Part shown: piece by piece, positions 7,819-13,261 of the stretch | How the letters are laid out: each line of letters starts with the position of its first letter | Position numbering within the stretch: the first letter of the stretch is position 1 | Source of the DNA: JABILX01 sp041648305 | GTDB lineage: Bacteria > Patescibacteriota > Gracilibacteria > UBA1369 > LOWO2-01-FULL-3 | Reading direction: 5' to 3' | Length of the DNA stretch: 19,367 bases | NCBI GenBank assembly: GCA_041648305.1 | Contig: JBAZPI010000016.1 | Span: forward strand, 1-19,367 | Program-made: the position numbers and the translations under genes | Notes under the pieces: model-generated | Told to the model about the DNA's origin: nothing | Database searches by the model: none | The model's input: the letters and a program-made list of their open reading frames with translations, nothing else

Positions 7819-8598
7819 ATGCGCCTACGCGACAATATAAAAAATCTACTTATCAAAGCGGGACTCTCGGAAGACGAGATATTGTTTTACGTGACACTTC
7901 TTAGCAATCAAGGGAAATCCATCTATGAGGTAGGAAAAAAGGCCGGGATTTCAAAGAACAAGGCATACAAAGCATTCTCAAATCTCCACGAACGCAAAGT
8001 GGTTGGCTACACGGGAAGCGGCCAATTCAAATACGTTTTCCCAACTTCGCTCGAACCCCTTACAACTGAACTCGACCGTCGTCGTAGAACTCTCGGCCGA
8101 ACTTCGGACAATCTCAAAAAAATAGACAAACTCATCCCGTACCTCAACACCAAAGAATCCGATGCGAGTATTGAAATTCTCGAAGGGGAAGACATCCATC
8201 AAGACTATTTCGACCTATTGGACATGGAATGGGACACGGTTTTTGCCTATGGTGATTTTGATATGTTCTGTGAAGAAGTTGGATTCGAAAATGAGAAAAA
8301 ATTCATACGAAATCGAGTTAAAAAAGGGAAAAAAGCAAAGGGCATATTTAACAGCACTGGCGCCTACACAAAAGACGTCACCGGTAGAGACGCAAACGAA
8401 CTTCGAAAATCAATAATCACCGAAGACGAAAACTTCAAAAACATTTGGGTCTACATGTACGACAAATCAAACCTGACCTCGATTTGGACGAAAGACGAAA
8501 ACGATAACTTTCAGGGAATAGTAATAAAAAACAAAGCGGTCTCCGCTCTACACAAAAATCTTTTTGAAAAGATGTGGCAACAAAAAATATGCAATTAG
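7819..8598 (+). CDS. TrmB-like winged-helix transcriptional regulator
   Basis: A 259-aa protein. Residues about 1-75 form a winged helix typical of TrmB-type regulators: AGLSEDEILFYVTLLSNQG, then the recognition-helix region AGISKNKAYKAFSNLHERKVV. A short coiled segment follows, then a C-terminal domain (about 110-255) of the TrmB/PLD-like effector type without recognisable catalytic residues. The ATG at 7819 is chosen because the HTH fold begins there; the frame stays open upstream to 7714 but that part encodes the GC-rich repeats. The next gene overlaps its 3' end by 10 nt, so the two are translationally linked. It may autoregulate through the tandem repeat in its leader; that is inference. 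Confidence 0.82.
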   Translation: MRLRDNIKNLLIKAGLSEDEILFYVTLLSNQGKSIYEVGKKAGISKNKAYKAFSNLHERKVVGYTGSGQFKYVFPTSLEPLTTELDRRRRTLGRTSDNLKKIDKLIPYLNTKESDASIEILEGEDIHQDYFDLLDMEWDTVFAYGDFDMFCEEVGFENEKKFIRNRVKKGKKAKGIFNSTGAYTKDVTGRDANELRKSIITEDENFKNIWVYMYDKSNLTSIWTKDENDNFQGIVIKNKAVSALHKNLFEKMWQQKICN

Positions 8599-9149
8599 AA
8601 GGCGCAAAAATCATCTTGAGAAAATTCAAAATAGAAGACGCTGATCAAGTATACGAAAATGTTCGCGAACCGTCTGATCGTCCTTGGGCGTACACGATTA
8701 AAGATCCATATTTGCCAAAAGACGCTATTGAATGGATCGAAAAAACTCACAAAGACTTTGGAACTCGTGAAGCCTTCCAATTTGCAGTTGTCCTGAAAGA
8801 GACAGGCGAGGTGATAGGTGGCGCCGGGTTACATTCAATCAACTGGGATAATAGGAAAGCGGAAGTTGGGTACTTAATCAGAAAGCAGGATAGGGGAAAG
8901 GGCTACGCGACTTGCGCAGTTCACCTACTACTGGATCACGCATTCAAAGAATTGCAGTTGAACAAAATTGGAGCGCGAATGTTCTCGGTCAATGAAGCCT
9001 CGCGCAAAATCCTTGAAAAATACGGCTTCACCCTCGAAGGAACCTTTCGCAAAGAACGTTTTAAAGACGGAGTTTATTACGATGAACTCCGGTATGGGCT
9101 TTTGTATTCAGAACACCCACATAAGTCCACACGACCCGCAAACCACTAG
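8589..9149 (+). CDS. GNAT N-acetyltransferase, RimJ/RimL-like
   Basis: A 186-aa GNAT-fold enzyme. It starts MQLEGAKIILRKFKIEDADQVY, the usual RimJ/RimL-type beginning. The acetyl-CoA motif is seen as RKQDRGKGYATCAV (about residues 102-115), preceded by the AEVGYLI strand. The C-terminal NEASRKILEKYGFTLEGTFRKE segment is typical of the family. Expected activity is acetyl transfer from acetyl-CoA to an amine, either a protein N-terminus or a small molecule; the substrate cannot be told. The ATG at 8589 lies inside the last codons of the upstream regulator (10-nt overlap). A GTG at 8574 would add five residues and is less likely. Confidence 0.9.
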   Translation: MQLEGAKIILRKFKIEDADQVYENVREPSDRPWAYTIKDPYLPKDAIEWIEKTHKDFGTREAFQFAVVLKETGEVIGGAGLHSINWDNRKAEVGYLIRKQDRGKGYATCAVHLLLDHAFKELQLNKIGARMFSVNEASRKILEKYGFTLEGTFRKERFKDGVYYDELRYGLLYSEHPHKSTRPANH

Positions 9150-9206
9150 GAGTTACCACGTGTGATGTGAGCCCCATATGAGCCAGAATAGGCAATATTT
9201 ACACGA

Positions 9207-9244
9207 AAATGTCCAGAAAATCCCCGGGGATTTTCGTGACATTT
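9207..9244. repeat. 38-bp interrupted palindrome (operator or hairpin) before the Cys-rich gene
   Basis: The core GAAAATCCCCGGGGATTTTC (9216-9235) is a perfect 20-bp palindrome. After two mismatched pairs, AAATGTC (9207-9213) pairs with GACATTT (9238-9244). In all, 34 of 38 bases are symmetric. It lies between the acetyltransferase stop and the ATG at 9255. No U-tract follows on the plus strand, so a classic intrinsic terminator is unlikely. A dimeric regulator site or an mRNA hairpin near the start are the alternatives. Confidence 0.75.
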
Positions 9245-9254
9245 CATTGATTTA

Positions 9255-10406
9255 ATGGCCTGGAATACAAACAAGTTTTCCCACTTCAGGAAAACAATTT
9301 TAAGCAAAATCACGTCAATTAACAGGTTGGACAAGCCAGGCGCGGTGTTATCTCGCCGCAAAATTGCAGGATTTTGGATGTGCGGTACTGTTGATGACCG
9401 GTCATCACCACACACCATGACAGCCGAACAATTCATCCAAAAGTATGAAGAGCTAATGCTAAAAACCCCGCGCATAGCTCTAATCAATATGAAAGCAGTA
9501 AACAGCGAATACTGCACATGGTCGATCAGTAACAAAAACTGCTACATGTGCGCCGCAGCCGACCACAACGAAGATTGCCTCTGGTCAAGATGGTTATATT
9601 TCTCAAAGGACACCGTAGACTGCAGCTTCATGCACAAAGGCACTCTCTGTTACGAATGTCTCGACTCAAACGGCTGCTATAACTGCAACTATTGCCAAGA
9701 CTGCGAAAACTGCACAGACAGCGAATACCTATACGATTGCATTGGCTGCAATAATTGTATCGGATGCGCCGGGCTCCGCAGACAGCAGTACAGGATTTTC
9801 AATAAACAATATTCGAAAGACGACTATTTTCGCATGGCAACAAAAATCATCCAAGCACGTCACGTAAATCCAGCTAAAGCCAACGAGCAACTCCAAGAAA
9901 TGTTCGGGCAAATTAAAACGCAAACCCCGCGCAAATCCATTCACATGCTTCATAGTGAAAACTGCACCGGCGATTACGTGTACAACAGCAAAAACAGCCA
10001 CGACTGTTTCGATATAAACGACTGCGAGGACTGCGGATACCTATACGAAGCCGTAGATAAGATCAAAGACTGTTACGACATCTACGCCCTCGAGCAAGCT
10101 GAATTCTCATACGAAGGCGTTTCTAATTGGGGATTTAACATAAATTTCTGTGTAGGCGTGTGGTTCTGCAGCAACATGGAGTACTGCGACACATGTCAGT
10201 CATGCAAAGATTGCTTCGGATGCATAAGCCTGCACAATCGACAGCGCTGTATCCTCAATAAACAGTACGAGCGAAGCGAGTATGAGCGCTTGAGTGCGGC
10301 GATCAGAGCTGACATGCGAGCCAAAAACCTCTACGGCCGCTGGTTCCCGCCATCGCCATACCCATTCGAAGACACGCTGGCGGCGGACTGCTACGCCGAG
10401 CCCTAA
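9255..10406 (+). CDS. Cys-rich CxxC-repeat protein of a CPR-associated type (383 aa)
   Basis: The protein carries 31 Cys, many spaced every third residue, for example CYNCNYCQDCENC, CIGCNNCIGC and CDTCQSCKDCFGC. It is an internal duplication: each half ends in a similar block, RIFNKQYSKDDYF (about residue 178) and CILNKQYERSEYE (about 336). From memory this resembles a family common in Patescibacteria metagenomes, often labelled hypothetical or misannotated caib/baif. Members I recall start with a zinc-ribbon CxxC module, which is absent here, and the C-terminus is short (ends CYAEP). The Cys ladder could bind metal or stack as a beta-helix; neither is shown. The true start is uncertain. It follows a 38-bp palindrome and is convergent with the LCP gene (stops overlap by 4 nt). 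Confidence 0.75.
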   Translation: MAWNTNKFSHFRKTILSKITSINRLDKPGAVLSRRKIAGFWMCGTVDDRSSPHTMTAEQFIQKYEELMLKTPRIALINMKAVNSEYCTWSISNKNCYMCAAADHNEDCLWSRWLYFSKDTVDCSFMHKGTLCYECLDSNGCYNCNYCQDCENCTDSEYLYDCIGCNNCIGCAGLRRQQYRIFNKQYSKDDYFRMATKIIQARHVNPAKANEQLQEMFGQIKTQTPRKSIHMLHSENCTGDYVYNSKNSHDCFDINDCEDCGYLYEAVDKIKDCYDIYALEQAEFSYEGVSNWGFNINFCVGVWFCSNMEYCDTCQSCKDCFGCISLHNRQRCILNKQYERSEYERLSAAIRADMRAKNLYGRWFPPSPYPFEDTLAADCYAEP

Positions 10407-11305
10407 TAATCCAGCCCCTCCCCATCAAAAATCTCCTTAAAATACCACTTTATCACATTCCAGTTGTTATTTCGCGGCAGAAGAGTGTACGCACTCAATT
10501 CATTCTCACAACTCGGTCGTGCAACGCCCGAACTTTCCCCGCCTGTAGCCTCCCATTCAGCAATCATCTTCCCGCAATTCTCGGTTGTTGTGTAAGGCGG
10601 AACGTACATAATATTCCCGCTGGAAATTGTGTGATTCGAACGAATATCAAAACTCTGGTATCTGAAATAATATTGAATGGCTTCAGTAACCGAAATATCA
10701 GTCTCAGTCTTATTCAACACAGTCTTCACAATGTCATACAAAGTACCGGCGTCGCCAAATCCGAAATTCTGCGCCTTGTCCTGAATCGCAGCGAGGATTT
10801 TCTGCTGGCGATCAGCACGCGCAAAGTCCGAAGAAGTATGTCGGGAACGCGCGAGTCGTAGCGCTTCGCGCCCGTTTAAATGATAGTCGCCGGGCGCATA
10901 GTTGAGTGTTCCCCAAACGCCATTATCCAAAGTTTTATAAGTCGGATCGATCACAGCTTGATCGAGCCGAATATCAATACCGCCAATCAAATCAATGACG
11001 TCAATAAATGCATACATATCAATCAAAATATATTTGTCCAATTGATAACCGGTAATATTGCTCAAAACTCTCTTGAACTCATCCATGCCAAAATAAAAAG
11101 GATAATGATTAATCTTCCTGCCGTTGTAATAAAGATCGCGAGGAATTGAAATCATGTCAACGGTTTTGTCGTTCTCATTCAAATGAGCGAAAATCATTGT
11201 GTCGACCAAGCTCCCATTTTTCCCGGCAATAAGGATATTGAAAGTCCCATCCTCGTGCGAAGGTCCGCCGGAGAATGAAGGAACGTCTTTAGGTAACTCT
11301 AAAGT
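10403..11305 (-). CDS. LytR-CpsA-Psr (LCP) domain, probably the 3' half of a frameshifted gene
   Basis: LCP enzymes attach glycopolymers to cell-wall peptidoglycan outside the membrane. The domain shows FNILIAG, VDTMIFAHLN, MISIPRDLYY, a DLIGGIDI segment, and LNGREALRLARSRH...DFARADRQQ with the conserved Arg residues. The conserved N-terminal strand (FNILIAG) lies upstream of the first usable start codon in this frame, a TTG at 11209, and no signal anchor precedes it. The open frame runs back to the A9 tract at 11313-11305. There the preceding ORF, which supplies a membrane anchor, is in the +1 frame relative to it. A -1 shift at A9 would join them into a protein of about 750 aa. As drawn, this entry is the open frame from the shift point. 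A separate gene starting at TTG 11209 would lose a core strand and is unlikely. Confidence 0.85.
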   Translation of the reverse strand, partial: TLELPKDVPSFSGGPSHEDGTFNILIAGKNGSLVDTMIFAHLNENDKTVDMISIPRDLYYNGRKINHYPFYFGMDEFKRVLSNITGYQLDKYILIDMYAFIDVIDLIGGIDIRLDQAVIDPTYKTLDNGVWGTLNYAPGDYHLNGREALRLARSRHTSSDFARADRQQKILAAIQDKAQNFGFGDAGTLYDIVKTVLNKTETDISVTEAIQYYFRYQSFDIRSNHTISSGNIMYVPPYTTTENCGKMIAEWEATGGESSGVARPSCENELSAYTLLPRNNNWNVIKWYFKEIFDGEGLDY

Positions 11306-11313
11306 TTTTTTTT
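11287..11313 (-). other. A9 slippery tract plus stem-loop: frameshift or indel site
   Basis: On the minus strand the upstream frame reads CTC AAA AAA AAA CTT TAG. The nine A (11313-11305) include an ideal A_AAA_AAA slippage heptamer. Directly after it CTTTAG (11304-11299) and CTAAAG (11292-11287) form a 6-bp stem with a 6-nt loop, and the zero-frame stop TAG lies in the stem. A -1 slip gives ACT TTA GAG and enters the LCP frame. Ribosomal slippage, transcriptional slippage or a lost base from A10 would all look like this. Confidence 0.7.
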
Positions 11314-12654
11314 GAGCCCTTCTTCGAAGAATAACAAATTCGTTGTCCCTGCGCCCGAAGGATCGACAACTTCAACCATCCCTGAAGATTTTTCTATAAC
11401 AACCGAACCCAATAAAGTTCCGGCGGCATCGCCGGCAACATCGCTCAATTTAATATCATAAAAATATCTATATTCATCTTCCCGCGGCAAAGTCTCGACA
11501 TATAAACCGGCCTGTTCCAACAATAATTTGAAACCTTTATCTTCAAAAGTTTCCTTCAATTGTAGCTGAGCTTCCACAATCTTTTTTTGCACAGCCGGCA
11601 AAACATCCAATTTCCCGATAAAAGGCGGCAAAGCTGTCGCCAAATCAGTCACCTGCAAAACAATATTTTCCTCATCTCGAGTATCATTAAGCGTGATACT
11701 CAAATGTTTTTTGTTAAATACAACCTGCGCAACAATTTCATTCCCAACGTTCTTGATATCGTAATACAAAACTCCCTCTTTCTCCTGGGGCTCGCTGACA
11801 AAAGTCAAATTCTCCGCCTTCAAAAGCGAAGCAACAGCCTCGGCGGAAAAAGCCCCAACGATATAAGATTTAGTCTCATTTACTTGTTTAATAGCAGCCA
11901 AAATAATGCTCAAATTGTCAGTCAAAAATTGCTTAACATATATTTGAGCGAAATCCTCGGGTCTTGCAGTATCAACAATATCCAAGGAATTGATAGTAGC
12001 TCTATACAGATTCCCGGTTTCCTTCTCCAAATAAAACCTAACAATTCCAGTCCCGGCGGAATCCGAAATTGAAAGACTATATTCCTTGTCGCTCTCAGCC
12101 AAACCGGAAATTTTTAAATCCTTTTCTTTCAAAAAAGCCGCAAAATCAGAATTAGAAACGACATACTCAAGGGAACTCTTATTTATAGCCAAATTCTGTT
12201 TCAAATTCTCCTGTTCGCCCAAAAATCCAACATATTTAAACAACGCAACTTGAAGCTCATTCTCATTCACGTTCTCCGAACCCTGCTCATCGCTAGCTTC
12301 AGTACCGGACACATATTGCCTTGTCGGCATCAAAAGAAAACTTCTGACCTCCGTAAGATCCTGAGCGAGCAGATTAGTCATTTCATTTAATTGCCCAACC
12401 TCATCAACAAGCGAAGAACCCTTCATACTCAAAGAAGAAATTCCGCCCGTAACCTGGCTGACTTGCCAATACTGCACCAAGAAAAACAGAACAATCACGG
12501 TAATAATAAAATTTCTCTTCGTCAAACGAGGTTGCCATTTTGCCGGCATTTTACTTTTAATGGCACCAGGAACCGTGCCAAGCGATTTCACAAGCTTCTC
12601 CCTCAAACTTTTTTTCTCGACCGGCTTTGCCGTTTTTTCAGTATTTTTTGTCAT
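11299..12654 (-). CDS. Membrane-anchored extracytoplasmic protein, probable N-terminal half of the LCP protein
   Basis: 451 aa from the ATG at 12654 (MTKNTEK). The frame is open further upstream to 12750, but that part is uncharged by any family signal and I leave it out. A basic cytoplasmic tail (1-47) precedes one membrane helix (about 48-63, NFIITVIVLFFLVQYW), so residues 64-451 are outside. The outer part has a helical stretch (70-110), then three similar alpha+beta modules near 168-220, 272-322 and 374-430. Each is a helix with an FxxxLxxxxL pattern and a beta hairpin, such as YYDIKNVGNEIVAQVVF and FYDIKLSDVAG. The frame ends LKKKL right after the A9 tract, where the LCP domain starts in the -1 frame. 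Known LCP proteins need an N-terminal anchor, which this ORF supplies. Confidence 0.8.
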   Translation of the reverse strand: MTKNTEKTAKPVEKKSLREKLVKSLGTVPGAIKSKMPAKWQPRLTKRNFIITVIVLFFLVQYWQVSQVTGGISSLSMKGSSLVDEVGQLNEMTNLLAQDLTEVRSFLLMPTRQYVSGTEASDEQGSENVNENELQVALFKYVGFLGEQENLKQNLAINKSSLEYVVSNSDFAAFLKEKDLKISGLAESDKEYSLSISDSAGTGIVRFYLEKETGNLYRATINSLDIVDTARPEDFAQIYVKQFLTDNLSIILAAIKQVNETKSYIVGAFSAEAVASLLKAENLTFVSEPQEKEGVLYYDIKNVGNEIVAQVVFNKKHLSITLNDTRDEENIVLQVTDLATALPPFIGKLDVLPAVQKKIVEAQLQLKETFEDKGFKLLLEQAGLYVETLPREDEYRYFYDIKLSDVAGDAAGTLLGSVVIEKSSGMVEVVDPSGAGTTNLLFFEEGLKKKL

Positions 12655-12666
12655 AAGCCACGCAAT

Positions 12667-12672
12667 CTTATA
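12667..12672 (-). promoter_or_regulatory. Candidate -10 box of the LCP-region gene
   Basis: TATAAG on the minus strand (12672-12667) lies 12 nt before the ATG at 12654, giving a leader of about 6 nt. A TTTGCA at 16-nt spacing is a weak -35. No Shine-Dalgarno motif is present. Confidence 0.4.
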
Positions 12673-12772
12673 AAAAAACTTGTCTTTATGCAAATTATTA
12701 TTTAAAATCCCAGCGCCAGCGCAAATAGAACGCAGTTCTGCTTTGCGCAAATCTTCTCCCCTTCACAATCTC

Positions 12773-12847
12773 GCGGGTGTCGTATAATGGCTATTACCGC
12801 AGGTTTCCAACCTGCTGACACGGGTTCGATTCCCGTCACCCGCTCCA
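12773..12847 (+). tRNA. tRNA-Gly (anticodon UCC), CCA encoded
   Basis: The acceptor stem GCGGGTG pairs with CACCCGC (12837-12843). The anticodon stem GCAGG/CCTGC encloses the loop TTTCCAA, giving anticodon TCC. The T-arm ACGGG-TTCGATT-CCCGT is standard. The discriminator base is T (12844) and CCA (12845-12847) is encoded. Length 75 nt including CCA. It decodes GGA/GGG glycine codons. The gene is divergent from the LCP-region gene and immediately left of an AT-rich island bounded by inverted repeats. Confidence 0.97.
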
Positions 12848-12849
12848 TA

Positions 12850-12886
12850 GCGACAGGAAGCGAAGCGATCCAGTCGCAATTTCTAT
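12850..12886 (+). terminator. Possible terminator of tRNA-Gly
   Basis: GCGACAGG (12850-12857) pairs with CCAGTCGC (12870-12877) with one A-A mismatch and a 12-nt loop. It is followed by AATTTCTATT, a T-rich but interrupted tract. It starts 3 nt after the tRNA. Confidence 0.5.
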
Positions 12887-12949
12887 TTCCTCCCCCAGCC
12901 CCCCCCCTTTTTGTCTTCCAGCCTAAAAGAGCCGCCGTTTTCGGGGCGG
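12887..12949 (+). repeat. Left 63-bp inverted repeat bounding the AT-rich island
   Basis: Matches the reverse complement of 18491-18553 without gaps, with 3 mismatches in 63. It consists of a C-rich outer part (nine consecutive C at 12899-12907), a CTTCCAGCC block, and an inner hairpin built on GCCGCC, a TTTTC loop region and GGGGCGG. The minus strand of this copy has the form of a terminator hairpin followed by CTCTTTT, yet no leftward gene precedes it. Confidence 0.9.
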
Positions 12950-12992
12950 TTAAGCCTTGAGATTACCAATTGCTTTATCCATGCCAGCATAT

Positions 12993-13036
12993 TAGTATTA
13001 TTTTGCTAGAAATTATTACAGTCAATTTAATACTAT
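12993..13036 (+). promoter_or_regulatory. Candidate promoter and operator of the XRE/lipoprotein pair
   Basis: TAGTATTA (12993-13000) and TAATACTA (13028-13035) form an 8-bp inverted repeat 27 nt apart. The right arm overlaps TACTAT (13031-13036), a possible -10 box located 6 nt before the ATG at 13043. This fits autoregulation by the small XRE protein, but the -10 matches only 4 of 6 and no good -35 is seen. Confidence 0.4.
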
Positions 13037-13042
13037 CAAGAA

Positions 13043-13261
13043 ATGGATAGTAAGCAAATGGAAAATTTAGGAGGAAAAATTCAAAAATTAAGAAAAGAAA
13101 AAGGTCTATCTCAAGACGAATTGGCTAGAAAAGCTGATATCCCGTATACGACGCTTACTAAAATTGAGATTGGGGTAATAAAAAAACCATCGGTTTTTGC
13201 AATAGCAAAAATAGCTCAAGCATTGGATATAAAGTTAGATAATTTAATCTATAAAATATGA
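13043..13261 (+). CDS. Small XRE-family (Cro/C1-type) HTH regulator
   Basis: A 72-aa protein that is essentially one HTH_3 domain. IQKLRKEKGLSQDELARKADI gives helices 1-3 and PYTTLTKIEIGVIKKPSVFAIAKIAQALDI covers the recognition helix and the closing helices. It should bind DNA as a dimer, probably near its own promoter where an 8-bp inverted repeat is seen. The ATG at 13043 is preferred because of the -10 box 6 nt upstream; an ATG at 13058 is an alternative. Its TGA stop overlaps the next ATG (ATGA at 13258-13261), so translation of the lipoprotein is probably coupled to it. It is the first gene in the island, after the left inverted repeat. Confidence 0.9.
   Translation: MDSKQMENLGGKIQKLRKEKGLSQDELARKADIPYTTLTKIEIGVIKKPSVFAIAKIAQALDIKLDNLIYKI

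Noticed and set aside
11287..11313. A plus-strand intrinsic terminator (CTTTAG...CTAAAG followed by nine T)
   Set aside because: It has terminator form, but no plus-strand gene reads into it: the nearest one ends at 10406 and converges with the LCP gene. The stem is short and AT-rich, so the tract is better explained as the frameshift site.
11587..12072. A 161-aa plus-strand open frame antisense to the anchor/LCP gene, and others at 12391-12705 and 6276-6707
   Set aside because: Composition is that of antisense translation, and each lies fully within a well-supported minus-strand gene.
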